The notes: generated by a model not told the origin, from the sequence alone. A stretch of DNA of 19,963 nt from Alphaproteobacteria bacterium (GCA_900772625.1 CAAHEQ010000047.1:1-19963); one strand, 5' to 3'; shown: positions 8,050 through 16,092, counted from the first letter of the stretch. Made by a program: numbers and translations.

Positions 8050-9006
8050 ATGCAAGACATAAAGGAACTTCAACATTATTTTGATAAACGCTTAAGCCAA
8101 GCGGCCGATGATTGGTACTTGTGGCTGACCGAACAACGGCGGCTTTCAATCAACACGGCGCAAAGTTATTTAATTGACTTAAAAGAGTTTGCGGCATTTT
8201 TCTTTGAGCGAGAGCAAAAGCCATTAACCTTACGCGATTTAAAAAACTTGTCCGTCAGCGATTTTCGCGCCTATCTGGTGCACCGTGCCGAAGATCACAT
8301 CGCGCGCTCGTCACAAGCACGAGGGATGTCGTCCTTGCGTAATTTTTTTAAATACTTAAATAAACAAGATCTTGTTGAAAACACGGCCATCAGCGCGGTG
8401 CGCTCGGCAAGACCCGCCAAAACTTTGCCCAAACCTTTAAGCCAAGATGAAACGCTGCAACTTCTGCACGCAGCCTATAGCGCACAAAAGGAGCGCTGGC
8501 AAGGCTTGCGTGATGTCGCGCTATTGACGTTGCTTTACGGGTGCGGGCTGCGTATTTCTGAGGCGCTGAACTTAAGTATCAACGATTGGAAAAAGGCCGC
8601 CAGCGTGCTTATCATCAAAGGTAAAGGCAATAAAGAGCGTCTTGTGCCCGTCCTGCCTCTTGTCCACAAAGCCGTAAATGCGTATTTAACTGAACGGCCT
8701 GATCACTATCAAGACAATGACGCACTTTTTGTGGGCGCTCGTTTTGAACGCATTAACGCGGGTGTTGTACAGCGTCAAGTCAGGCGCTTGCGCACGTTGT
8801 TGGGGCTTGCGGACAGCGTCACACCGCACGCACTGCGCCACAGCTTTGCCACTCACTTGCTCGAAGCGGGCAGTGATTTGCGCTCAGTGCAAGAATTGCT
8901 CGGGCATGCCAGCTTGTCTGCAACCCAACGCTACACCGAAGTGGACACGACTCACCTTACCGCCGTTTACGAGCATTCACACCCGCGAGCACACAAAAAA
9001 GTTTAA
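8050..9006 (+). CDS. xerC: Site-specific tyrosine recombinase XerC
   Basis: A 318-residue tyrosine recombinase that with XerD resolves chromosome dimers at dif. The N-terminal SAM-like core-binding domain covers about 15-110. The catalytic domain has all expected residues: R168 in GCGLRISEAL, K192 in GKGNKER, H260 and R263 in HALRHSFATHLLEAG, H286 in LLGHASL and nucleophile Y295 in TQRYTEVD. LEAGSDLRSVQELLGHASLS (271-290) and the C-terminal HPRAHKK are typical of XerC rather than of phage or integron integrases. The AGGA before the ATG is distant (about 12 bases), so the ribosome-binding site is weak. No nearby genes suggest a mobile element. Confidence 0.92.
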   Translation: MQDIKELQHYFDKRLSQAADDWYLWLTEQRRLSINTAQSYLIDLKEFAAFFFEREQKPLTLRDLKNLSVSDFRAYLVHRAEDHIARSSQARGMSSLRNFFKYLNKQDLVENTAISAVRSARPAKTLPKPLSQDETLQLLHAAYSAQKERWQGLRDVALLTLLYGCGLRISEALNLSINDWKKAASVLIIKGKGNKERLVPVLPLVHKAVNAYLTERPDHYQDNDALFVGARFERINAGVVQRQVRRLRTLLGLADSVTPHALRHSFATHLLEAGSDLRSVQELLGHASLSATQRYTEVDTTHLTAVYEHSHPRAHKKV

Positions 9007-9008
9007 GC

Positions 9009-9037
9009 TTGACAATCGATAAAAACCAGCGCACAAT
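9009..9037 (+). promoter_or_regulatory. Candidate promoter of the small membrane protein gene
   Basis: A perfect TTGACA (9009-9014) overlaps the end of xerC, followed by 17 bases and CACAAT (9032-9037), a four-of-six match to the -10 box. The start would be near 9044, about 33 bases before the ATG. Confidence 0.5.
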
Positions 9038-9076
9038 AGTGCTTAAGATTAACAAAAACCACGAAAGGATTTTCAG

Positions 9077-9544
9077 ATGAACTTTGGCTGGATTAACAAA
9101 ACAAACTTAAAGAAATTTCGCCCGCTTTTGGGGCTTTTAATTATGCTGGGATTGATTTTTTTAAGCAGTGGACTTGTCTTCTTTTCCTCCATAGCGCTGT
9201 TGCTGTTTCCACTACTTTGGGTGATTTTTTCGTTCTGTTACCACTTTAAAAAAGACAACCGCAAAATCAAATATTTATTTAATGCTGTACGTGCTTCTAT
9301 GTGGGTTTATTTCACAACGATTTTTTTGCTGTTGATTTGGACACCGCACTGGGTCAAGAGCCTTAGCATTCGGCTTGAAATTCGTACCGTTATCAACGTT
9401 TTTGCTCCTGGTAATTTTATGTATGGTCGAGTTTGCGTTGCATTCTTGTTGTCCTTGACGATTTTTATAGGCTTTTTGTGCCATTATAAATGGATTGTGC
9501 ACACCGAGCGCCAAGAAAACCAACGCTTAAAAAACGAAAAATAA
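9077..9544 (+). CDS. Small membrane protein with four predicted transmembrane helices, function unknown
   Basis: A 155-residue protein with hydrophobic segments at about 17-36, 38-56, 72-89 and 118-137, and a charged C-terminal tail rich in Lys, Arg, Glu and Asn. The N-terminal segment is preceded by basic residues (KKFR), suggesting a cytoplasmic N-terminus; with four helices the C-terminus would also be cytoplasmic. A GAAAGGA ribosome-binding site lies about eight bases before the ATG, and the gene has its own promoter candidate and a bidirectional terminator, so it is probably real and monocistronic. I do not recognise the family, and no catalytic motif is visible. Its place between xerC and mutS does not indicate a role. 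Confidence 0.7.
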   Translation: MNFGWINKTNLKKFRPLLGLLIMLGLIFLSSGLVFFSSIALLLFPLLWVIFSFCYHFKKDNRKIKYLFNAVRASMWVYFTTIFLLLIWTPHWVKSLSIRLEIRTVINVFAPGNFMYGRVCVAFLLSLTIFIGFLCHYKWIVHTERQENQRLKNEK

Positions 9545-9557
9545 AACATCCTTGAAA

Positions 9558-9617
9558 TGCACTAAAAAAAGCGCTCGCACCATTACTGATTGGAAAGCGC
9601 TTTTATTTTTCAGTGCA
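9558..9617. terminator. Bidirectional terminator between the membrane protein gene and mutS
   Basis: AAAAGCGCT (9567-9575) and AGCGCTTTT (9596-9604) form a 9-bp stem with A-rich DNA before and T-rich DNA after. An outer pair TGCACT (9558-9563) and AGTGCA (9612-9617) can extend it. It separates convergent genes, and the outer right arm overlaps the last codons of mutS. Confidence 0.8.
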
Positions 9618-12234
9618 ACATATTTTTTAAATCGTAAAGCATATTCAATGCGTCACGTGCCGACAGGCTGTCTATGTCAAGCCCAGATAGGGTTTGCTCG
9701 ACTTTGGATTGCGTTGCTTCTTGCTTTTCCAGCACCGCCGAAAACAGCGGCAAATCATCAACGATAGTCGTTGTGTGCGTGTTTTGCGCCTCCAGCTTGG
9801 ATAAAATCATTTCGGCACGCTTAACAACAACCGCAGGCAAACCCGCTAATTTAGCCACGTGAATCCCGTATGATTTATCCACTGCCCCATCGCCAACCGT
9901 GTGCAAAAAGACAACTTCGCCATTCCATTCTTTGATCATCATTTGGTGCAAGGATAAGTGCTCGAGCTTTGCATCCAGCGCCGTCAATTCGTGGTAATGT
10001 GTCGCGAAAATCGTACGACATTTATTGTGATCGTGCAAATACTCGACCACCGCCCACGCAATTGAAAGCCCATCAAAAGTGGCCGTACCGCGTCCAATTT
10101 CATCCAAAATAACCAAGGATTTGTCGGTGGCGTGATTTAAAATCGATGAGGTTTCGACCATTTCGACCATAAACGTTGATTGTCCTCGCGCCAAATCATC
10201 GCTTGCGCCCACTCGGGAAAAGACTTTATCGACAATACCGATATGTGCGCGCACCGCAGGCACATACGAACCCATTTGCGCCATAATAGCGATCAGCGCA
10301 TTTTGACGCAGGAAAGTACTTTTACCTGCCATATTGGGACCCGTCAAAAGCCACAGAGAGCCTTTTTGTTCATCCAAATAGCAATCATTTGCCGCAAAAG
10401 TTTGATGATCTTTTGCAAGCGCATCTTCGACCACAGGGTGACGCCCCGCCTCGACATCAAAGACATAGGAATTGTCAACAATCGGACGGCAATAATTTTT
10501 TTGTACAGCAAGCTCTGCCAGCGCCGAGAACACGTCAATCCAAGCCAGCGCTTTAGAGGCTTTGAGCAGCTCGCTTGAGCGGTTGAGCACTTCACCCACC
10601 AACTCGGCAAAAATCGCCTCTTCCAATGCCTGCATTTGATTTCCAGCACTTTTAAGCTTGTTTTCAATTTCGGCCAACTCGACTGTCGTAAAGCGCACAT
10701 TATTCAACATTGTTTGTCGGTGGATAAAGCCAAGTTCGGGCTGGTCAAGCAGCTTTTGCGCATTTTTGGCCGACACTTCAATGTAATATCCCAAAATGTT
10801 ATTAAACGCGATTTTAAGCGTGTTAATGCCCGTTTGCTCGATATAGCGTTGCTGCATATCCATCAGCACTTTGCGCGAATCGTCCCGCAATTCTTTCAGC
10901 TCGTCCAGTTTTGCATTATAGCCCGTTTCGATAAAATTACCGTCCCGCACCAGCAATGGCACATCGGATTTCAGAGCATGGCGCAACGTTTGGGCAAGCC
11001 CCGAAAAGTCGGCAATTTGCGATAACGTATGATTGATGCTTTCGGGCACTTCGGCGCGCACAAAAGCATTAAAGACAAATGGAATGACCTCCAACGCGTT
11101 TCGAATAGACAGCAAATCACGCGGTCCACCACGCCCCAAAGACAAACGCGACAACGCACGATCGATATCAGGCAGCTGCTTTAAATGTTCGCGCACATTG
11201 TCGCGCACGTCCGCAGTTTGAACAAAAAACTCAACTGCATTCAAGCGTTGGTTAACCTCTTTTGCATTCGTCAGTGGCGCTGCCAAATACTCAACAAACA
11301 AACGCCCGCCCGCGTTGGTTTGCGTCTTGTCCATAACCTTGAACAAGCTTTTAGACGAGCGATCCCCCGACAGAGTATAAAAAATCTCCAAGCTGCGTCT
11401 GGTTGCCGCATCGATTTCCATATGCTCAGATTCGTTTTGACGCACAGGTGGCTTGAGTGAAGTTTTATCACTTTTTTGCGTCAGGACAAGATAGTCAATT
11501 AAAACACCCGCCGCAATCGTTTCGGCGCGCGTAAACGCTCCAAAAGAATCCATTGTGTGGACACCAAATGTTTTTTCAAGCCGCTCTTTCGCATTCAAAT
11601 ATGCAAATCTGGCATCAGGCAAAACAGATAACTTTTCTTTTTGTTCGGCCAGCCCTTTTTGGAAAGCAGTATTATCCATCTGCCCCAAAGCAATGACGAC
11701 TTCAGACGGTTCAAGCCGCGCCAGCACATTGGCTAAACTGGCCAGCTCGACACTTTGAGTGGCAAAATCGCCCGTAGACATATCTGCCCACGCCAGTCCG
11801 ACTGCTCCGCCTTCTACAACGGCGACCAACAAATAGTTATTCTTTTTAGCATCCAGCAACACATCTTCTGTCAGCGTGCCCGCCGTCACCAAGCGAATTA
11901 CATCGCGGCGCACGGTGGCATTAGAACCGCGCTTTTTTGCTTCCTGCGGATCTTCCATTTGTTCGCAAATGGCAACTTTAAATCCTTTTTGCACTAACTT
12001 TGCCAAATAAGGCTCGTACGCATGAAAAGGCACACCGCACATTGGAATATCCTCGCCCAAGTGTTTGCCTCGTTTAGTCAGTGCAATGTCCAGCGCAGCC
12101 GAAGCTTTGACGGCATCATCAAAAAACATTTCGTAAAAATCCCCCATACGGTAAAAAAGTAAATACTCGGGGTATTTTTCCTTTGTTTCCAGATACTGTG
12201 CCATCATCGGCGTCACTTTTTGTTCTTTTTCCAT
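9610..12234 (-). CDS. mutS: DNA mismatch repair protein MutS
   Basis: An 874-residue mismatch-recognition ATPase (E. coli MutS is 853). The mismatch-binding Phe-x-Glu is present as F33-Y34-E35 in MGDFYEMF. Connector, lever and clamp regions follow without interruption. The C-terminal ABC-type ATPase has Walker A GPNMAGKST (632-640), signature-region LARGQSTFMVEM (681-692), Walker B VILDEIGRGT (708-717) and ATHYHEL (744-750). The last ~40 residues match the short helical dimer or tetramer tail. The start aligns with the family; the upstream AAGG is modest. It diverges from the kinase gene at 12318 across an 83-base gap that contains an inverted repeat. MutL is not in the window. Confidence 0.97.
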   Translation of the reverse strand: MEKEQKVTPMMAQYLETKEKYPEYLLFYRMGDFYEMFFDDAVKASAALDIALTKRGKHLGEDIPMCGVPFHAYEPYLAKLVQKGFKVAICEQMEDPQEAKKRGSNATVRRDVIRLVTAGTLTEDVLLDAKKNNYLLVAVVEGGAVGLAWADMSTGDFATQSVELASLANVLARLEPSEVVIALGQMDNTAFQKGLAEQKEKLSVLPDARFAYLNAKERLEKTFGVHTMDSFGAFTRAETIAAGVLIDYLVLTQKSDKTSLKPPVRQNESEHMEIDAATRRSLEIFYTLSGDRSSKSLFKVMDKTQTNAGGRLFVEYLAAPLTNAKEVNQRLNAVEFFVQTADVRDNVREHLKQLPDIDRALSRLSLGRGGPRDLLSIRNALEVIPFVFNAFVRAEVPESINHTLSQIADFSGLAQTLRHALKSDVPLLVRDGNFIETGYNAKLDELKELRDDSRKVLMDMQQRYIEQTGINTLKIAFNNILGYYIEVSAKNAQKLLDQPELGFIHRQTMLNNVRFTTVELAEIENKLKSAGNQMQALEEAIFAELVGEVLNRSSELLKASKALAWIDVFSALAELAVQKNYCRPIVDNSYVFDVEAGRHPVVEDALAKDHQTFAANDCYLDEQKGSLWLLTGPNMAGKSTFLRQNALIAIMAQMGSYVPAVRAHIGIVDKVFSRVGASDDLARGQSTFMVEMVETSSILNHATDKSLVILDEIGRGTATFDGLSIAWAVVEYLHDHNKCRTIFATHYHELTALDAKLEHLSLHQMMIKEWNGEVVFLHTVGDGAVDKSYGIHVAKLAGLPAVVVKRAEMILSKLEAQNTHTTTIVDDLPLFSAVLEKQEATQSKVEQTLSGLDIDSLSARDALNMLYDLKNMLH

Positions 12235-12256
12235 TGCATTTGACCTTTTTTTTGAT

Positions 12257-12274
12257 TATCCTAAAGGTAGGATA
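12257..12274. repeat. Inverted repeat in the mutS-kinase intergenic region (possible operator)
   Basis: TATCCTA (12257-12263), a 4-base spacer AAGG, then TAGGATA (12268-12274). It lies just upstream of a TATAAT sequence (12283-12288) that could be the -10 box of the plus-strand kinase gene, with no recognisable -35. A site of this shape there could bind an activator or repressor; that is inference. Confidence 0.45.
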
Positions 12275-12282
12275 TGACCAGA

Positions 12283-12288
12283 TATAAT
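12283..12288 (+). promoter_or_regulatory. Candidate -10 box for the histidine kinase gene
   Basis: A perfect TATAAT, about 30 bases upstream of the kinase ATG. No -35 match is present at the normal distance; the inverted repeat at 12257-12274 lies there instead. This would suit an activator-dependent promoter. Confidence 0.4.
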
Positions 12289-12317
12289 AATTCAATTAGC
12301 CTAAAGTATAACAGAAA

Positions 12318-13745
12318 ATGACAGAAAATAAAACAAAAAAAACAAAACAAAAACAAGAGCCGCTTTATCGTTCGATGGATCGCGTTTTTTTGCTGACTTT
12401 CCCGATGACGATTTCTTTTTTAGTCTTGATGTTATTTGGACAAATCCCGCCTATTTCGGCGCTCATCGGCTTTGGGCTGACATTCTTTTTTACTTTTCTG
12501 CTGGCCGTGCCGTTTTTAAAAGAGCTGGAGCAGCTGATTAACTATTTAAAGCAAGAGGCAGAAGGCAGACCGAACCTGCAAATGCCAAAGTTTATGAAAA
12601 AACGCAGAGAGGCCTTTAAAATCGTCCAATCATTTAATCAAATTAAAAGCTCGTGGCTGAAGAAAAACCGCATTTTGGAAGCGCAAACTTTGTCCGACAG
12701 CGCGATTTTGGAAAGCCTGCCTGAACCGCTTTTATTACTCAACAAAGAAGGCGACATTGTATGGGCAAACTTGTCTGCGCGCCAACTTTTGGGCGGCGGC
12801 ATTATCTTTAAACGCATTTCTGCGGTGATTGAGGAAAAATCCTTTATTTCGGCTTTGTCCGAGATTTTCAACCACGCCAAAGAACAAACCACTATCGAGT
12901 TTCAAATCAAGACAAGCAAGAAGCGGGCGTATTTAAAAGCTTCGGCAAGCTGGCTGCCTGCGATGACAAAAAACGGCGCGGAGGTCGTGGTATTGCTGCA
13001 CGATGTGACGACTTTCAAGATTTTTGAAAAAAGCCAAAACGCCTTTTTTGCCAACGCCAGTCACGAGCTGAAAACACCCTTGTCCGTACTGTCTGGCTTT
13101 ATCGAAACGCTGCAAGGCCCCGCCAAAAACGATGCCGTTGCGCGCGAAAAGTTTTTAAACATTATGCAAGAGCAAACCACGCATATGACCGACCTTGTGC
13201 AAGACTTGCTTGCTTTGTCCAAAATGGACATCGAAAGCGATGCACCGCTCGACACCATTACAATCCCCGAGCTGATTAGATCCGTTTTTCAAGCGTTAGA
13301 GCTCAAAGCCAAAACGCGTGAACAAAAGCTCGTTTTAAAAGAAAATGGAACAATGCCTCCTTTTAAAGCCAGAAGTACCGAGCTGTTTCGCGTCTTTCAA
13401 AACTTAATCGACAACGCACTCAAATACGGCAATGCGCAATCCAGCATTTCCGTGACGCTGGACGTGGAAGTGGATACGCCGCCCGATCCAGTGCCAGCGC
13501 TTTATATACCGACTCAGTATTTGCGCATCAGCATTCACAATGACGGCGTTGCGATTCCCGAAGAGGAAATCCCGCACTTGTTCGAGCGTTTTTATCGTAT
13601 GGAGTCGAATATGAGCGTTTCAGGCACGGGGTTGGGTCTTGCAATTGCCTCTGAAATTATCCACAAATATCAAGGCACAATCAGCGTGGAAAGCAGCCCC
13701 GAATCTGGCACATCGTTTATTGTACGCCTGCCACGTGCTTTATAA
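12318..13745 (+). CDS. PhoR-like sensor histidine kinase
   Basis: A 475-residue inner-membrane sensor kinase. A lysine-rich cytoplasmic N-terminus is followed by two transmembrane helices (about 23-41 and 45-66) with almost no periplasmic loop, a PAS-like domain (about 126-235), a HisKA domain with the phospho-acceptor H249 in NASHELKTPLS, and a HATPase_c domain with N-box NLIDNALKYG (362-371), NDG (408-410), LFERFYR (421-427) and GTGLGLA (436-442). This layout and the H-box region match PhoR-type phosphate sensors. No phoB, pst or phoU gene and no response regulator is adjacent, so the partner and signal are uncertain. The start has no clear Shine-Dalgarno; it is the first ATG after the putative -10 box. 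Confidence 0.9.
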   Translation: MTENKTKKTKQKQEPLYRSMDRVFLLTFPMTISFLVLMLFGQIPPISALIGFGLTFFFTFLLAVPFLKELEQLINYLKQEAEGRPNLQMPKFMKKRREAFKIVQSFNQIKSSWLKKNRILEAQTLSDSAILESLPEPLLLLNKEGDIVWANLSARQLLGGGIIFKRISAVIEEKSFISALSEIFNHAKEQTTIEFQIKTSKKRAYLKASASWLPAMTKNGAEVVVLLHDVTTFKIFEKSQNAFFANASHELKTPLSVLSGFIETLQGPAKNDAVAREKFLNIMQEQTTHMTDLVQDLLALSKMDIESDAPLDTITIPELIRSVFQALELKAKTREQKLVLKENGTMPPFKARSTELFRVFQNLIDNALKYGNAQSSISVTLDVEVDTPPDPVPALYIPTQYLRISIHNDGVAIPEEEIPHLFERFYRMESNMSVSGTGLGLAIASEIIHKYQGTISVESSPESGTSFIVRLPRAL

Positions 13746-13784
13746 AAAGCGCGCATCTAAAAACACACAAGGAAATTCGCGCGC
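13743..13784 (-). terminator. Possible second terminator behind the small RNA
   Basis: GCGCGC at 13749-13754 and at 13779-13784 can pair around a 24-base loop, followed on the minus strand by TTTTTATA. It would back up the main small-RNA terminator and overlaps the kinase stop codon. The long loop and self-complementary arms make it uncertain. Confidence 0.3.
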
Positions 13785-13786
13785 AC

Positions 13787-13930
13787 AAAAAAAGCTCTTT
13801 AAGCACACAATCTTAAAGAGCTTTCAAAAGGGACTGTTATATATAGGGGGAGAAAGAAAATCCCTTTTACTTTCATGGACTTCAAATAAGGGAGATATCC
13901 ATGTTGTGGAATCATCTAAACCACAAAGAC
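13787..13930 (-). ncRNA. Candidate trans-acting small RNA with C-rich hairpin loops (about 140 nt)
   Basis: The interval has a promoter, three stem-loops and a terminator in one direction. In 5'-3' order on the minus strand: hairpin 1, TTGTGG/CCACAA (13904-13926); hairpin 2 directly adjoining, CATGGA/TCCATG (13874-13903), loop containing TCTCCCTT; hairpin 3, AAAAGGGA/TCCCTTTT (13826-13868), loop containing CTCCCCC; then the terminator (13791-13824). The C-rich loops are complementary to purine-rich Shine-Dalgarno sequences, a known design among bacterial regulatory RNAs that block translation. It does not have the closed-rod outline of 6S RNA, and I do not recognise it as tmRNA, RNase P RNA or SRP RNA. 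The exact 5' end (about 13925-13930) and the targets are unknown. Confidence 0.75.
13791..13824 (-). terminator. Rho-independent terminator of the small RNA
   Basis: AAAGCTCTTTAAG (13791-13803) and CTTAAAGAGCTTT (13812-13824) form a perfect 13-bp stem with an 8-base loop. The T run is on the minus strand (complement of A at 13787-13793); on the plus strand CTTTCAAAAGG follows, so termination is expected mainly for minus-strand transcripts. Confidence 0.9.
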
Positions 13931-13932
13931 AT

Positions 13933-13961
13933 AAACTAGCATAAGGCAGAGTATTTGTCAA
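13933..13961 (-). promoter_or_regulatory. Promoter of the small RNA
   Basis: On the minus strand TTGACA (13956-13961), a perfect -35, is followed by 17 bases and TAGTTT (13933-13938). No open reading frame with a Shine-Dalgarno follows; the transcript would instead run into the hairpin cluster and terminator. Confidence 0.75.
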
Positions 13962-13980
13962 TAACTTTTTTACTTTTTAT

Positions 13981-14018
13981 TAACTTTTATAAAAAAAGCC
14001 TTATTTTACAAAAAGTTA
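13981..14018 (-). terminator. Weak AT-rich inverted repeat after mnmG, possible terminator
   Basis: TAACTTTT (13981-13988) and AAAAGTTA (14011-14018) can form an 8-bp AT-only stem just after the mnmG stop. There is no clean T run after it on the minus strand, so mnmG may partly read through into the small-RNA region. Confidence 0.25.
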
Positions 14019-14025
14019 TAAAACG

Positions 14026-15888
14026 CTATTTTTTGCTGCTTTTGATATATCCAATCACCGCCGTCACGGCCGCAGGCGTAATCGCAGGCAAACGCATCGC
14101 CACACCAATCGTCTCGGGACGGGCTTTGTTCAAGCGCATTTGCATTTCAATCGACAAACCGCCGATTTTGGAATAATCAATATCTTCAGGGATTTTGAGC
14201 GACTCGTCACGTTTAAATGCATCAATGTCGGCTTCCTGACGGTTGAGATAGCCTTGATAGCGCCCCTCGATTGCAATCAACTGAGCCACGTCCGTGCGGA
14301 TATTTTCAAGCTCTGGGAAAGACTTAATCATCATTGGCCAATCTACATCGCCAAAGCCCAGCAACTCAAACAAGTTGCGCTTACCCGCATTCATATTGAT
14401 TTTAAAGCCTTTTTGCATCAGCTCACGCGGCGCAATAGACGTGCTTTTCATCATCGTCAACGCGTCATCATAGGCGGCTTTTTTCGCTTCAAAAGCAGCT
14501 TTGCGCTCATCGCTGATAATGCCCAAGTCAATGCCTATCGGCGTTAAACGCATATCTGCATTATCCGCCCTGATTGTCAATCGGTACTCGGCGCGGGAGG
14601 TGAATAATCTGTACGGCTCGTCTACGCCAAAAGTCGTAATATCATCAATCATCACGCCGATATAGCTGTTCGCGCGATTAAGCACCAATGTTTTATCGCT
14701 GCCGATTGCTTGCAAACCCGCATTGATACCCGCGACAATGCCTTGTCCTGCTGCTTCTTCATAGCCCGTTGTGCCGTTGATTTGTCCCGCCAAGAAAAGG
14801 CCATGCACTTTTTTGGTCTCTAATGTGCGCTTTACTTGTCTGGGGTCGACAAAATCGTATTCAATCGCATAGCCATAACGAATAACTTTGACATTCTCGA
14901 GTCCTGGAATCGTGCGCAAGAAAGCATCCTGCACATCCACAGGCAAGCTGGTTGAAACACCGTTTGGATAAATTGAATTGCCATAGCGCGTTTCGGGTTC
15001 CAAAAACACATGGTGCGAGTCGCGCCCTGCAAAACGTTTGATTTTGTCTTCAATGCTGGGGCAATAGCGCGGGCCGATTGATTTAATTTGTCCCGAATAC
15101 ATCGGCGCACGATACAGATTAGCTTCGATAATCGCGTGCGTTTTGGGAGTCGTGTGCGTCACTTGACATGGCACTTGCTCTTGTTCGATTTTTTGCGTCA
15201 TATACGAAAATGGCTTTGGATTTTCATCACCCGCTTCGGGCGTTGTTTGCGACCAATCAATAGAATCTTTATCCAATCGGGCAGGCGTACCTGTCTTCAA
15301 TCGACCAACCGTCAGTCCCATTTTGAGCAAATCAGGCGTAATGCCTGTGCATGAAATATCACCAAATCGGCCACCCACAGTTTTTGTTTCGCCTTGGTGC
15401 ATTAAGCCGTTCAAAAATGTGCCTGTAGTAATGACAACAGACTTACTTTTAAGCGCTGAGCCGTCCGCCAATTTTACACCATAAACGCTTGAAGTTTCAG
15501 GGTTAAACAGGATTCCCTCACACGCAGCTTCTATCACCGTTAAATTAGGATAGGATAATAGCACACGTTGCATTTCTTTTTTGTATTCGTCCTTGTCGGC
15601 TTGTGCTCTTGGCCCTTGCACAGCCGCTCCTTTGGATTGATTGAGCATTCGAAATTGCAGCCCCGTTTTATCGATGACACGACCCATTACACCGTCCAGT
15701 GCATCAACCTCGCGCACAACAGTCCCTTTGCCCAAACCACCAATCGCAGGATTGCACGACATATCGCCAATAGACGATATTTTGTGTGTCACAAGCGCCG
15801 TCCGCGCGCCCGTTCTTGCCGCCGCAGCACAAGCTTCACAACCCGCGTGACCACCACCGACAACTATAACATCGAAATTAAAATCCAT
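14026..15888 (-). CDS. mnmG: tRNA uridine-5-carboxymethylaminomethyl modification enzyme MnmG (GidA)
   Basis: A 620-residue FAD-dependent enzyme that with MnmE installs the carboxymethylaminomethyl group on wobble uridine 34 of certain tRNAs. The N-terminus has the dinucleotide-binding VIVVGGGHAGCEAC, followed by GDMSCNPAIGGLGKG and, further on, the conserved LKTGTPARLD; the C-terminal helical MnmE/tRNA-binding domain is complete. Length fits the family (E. coli 629). The reading frame is open back to 15933, but I chose ATG 15888 because GGGAAG (15896-15901) sits seven bases upstream and the protein then begins right before the FAD fold. It is not beside mnmE, rsmG or parAB, its usual neighbours in many bacteria. 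Confidence 0.96.
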   Translation of the reverse strand: MDFNFDVIVVGGGHAGCEACAAAARTGARTALVTHKISSIGDMSCNPAIGGLGKGTVVREVDALDGVMGRVIDKTGLQFRMLNQSKGAAVQGPRAQADKDEYKKEMQRVLLSYPNLTVIEAACEGILFNPETSSVYGVKLADGSALKSKSVVITTGTFLNGLMHQGETKTVGGRFGDISCTGITPDLLKMGLTVGRLKTGTPARLDKDSIDWSQTTPEAGDENPKPFSYMTQKIEQEQVPCQVTHTTPKTHAIIEANLYRAPMYSGQIKSIGPRYCPSIEDKIKRFAGRDSHHVFLEPETRYGNSIYPNGVSTSLPVDVQDAFLRTIPGLENVKVIRYGYAIEYDFVDPRQVKRTLETKKVHGLFLAGQINGTTGYEEAAGQGIVAGINAGLQAIGSDKTLVLNRANSYIGVMIDDITTFGVDEPYRLFTSRAEYRLTIRADNADMRLTPIGIDLGIISDERKAAFEAKKAAYDDALTMMKSTSIAPRELMQKGFKINMNAGKRNLFELLGFGDVDWPMMIKSFPELENIRTDVAQLIAIEGRYQGYLNRQEADIDAFKRDESLKIPEDIDYSKIGGLSIEMQMRLNKARPETIGVAMRLPAITPAAVTAVIGYIKSSKK

Positions 15889-15923
15889 TTGAATGCTTCC
15901 CATTAAAAACAAAGATTTGCATA

Positions 15924-15951
15924 ATTTTAGCAATCCTTAGCATGCGCCCAA
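15924..15951 (-). promoter_or_regulatory. Candidate promoter of mnmG
   Basis: On the minus strand TTGGGC (15946-15951), 16 bases, then TAAAAT (15924-15929). The start would be near 15917, about 29 bases before the chosen ATG, leaving room for the GGGAAG site. The in-frame ATG at 15933 would lie inside this promoter. Confidence 0.4.
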
Positions 15952-16061
15952 AATCAAGCGCGCATTTTCACACTTCGCCTTCATAATACCACTGTATTAC
16001 AAAAAACAAGTAAAGCCGCGCCCGTTGCAAAAAGCCCTTCCGCAACGCCGCAGCTCAACAT

Positions 16062-16085
16062 AAAAAAACCCGCCAACGCGGCGGG
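16062..16085 (-). terminator. Rho-independent terminator of rpmJ
   Basis: On the minus strand CCCGCC, a 5-base loop and GGCGGG form a GC-only 6-bp stem followed by seven T. It begins eight bases after the rpmJ stop. Confidence 0.92.
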
Positions 16086-16092
16086 CATTTTG

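Noticed and set aside
8050..9006. Tyrosine recombinase as a mobile-element integrase
   Set aside because: Sequence and surroundings fit housekeeping XerC; no attachment repeats, tRNA gene or cargo genes are nearby.
13791..13824. Terminator for the plus-strand histidine kinase
   Set aside because: The stem is perfect but there is no T run after it on the plus strand; the T run is on the minus strand.
13799..13915. A 38-codon reading frame on the minus strand inside the small RNA candidate
   Set aside because: It has no good Shine-Dalgarno, passes through all the hairpins and ends inside the terminator stem; the paired structure explains the sequence better. A dual-function RNA is not excluded.
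13639..13944. A 101-codon plus-strand reading frame across the kinase end and the small RNA
   Set aside because: It starts out of frame inside the kinase gene, has low-complexity basic composition, no ribosome-binding site, and overlaps the small RNA and its terminator.
15889..15933. Upstream start (ATG at 15933) for MnmG
   Set aside because: It adds 15 residues before the FAD fold that the family lacks, and lies in the likely promoter; GGGAAG precedes ATG 15888.
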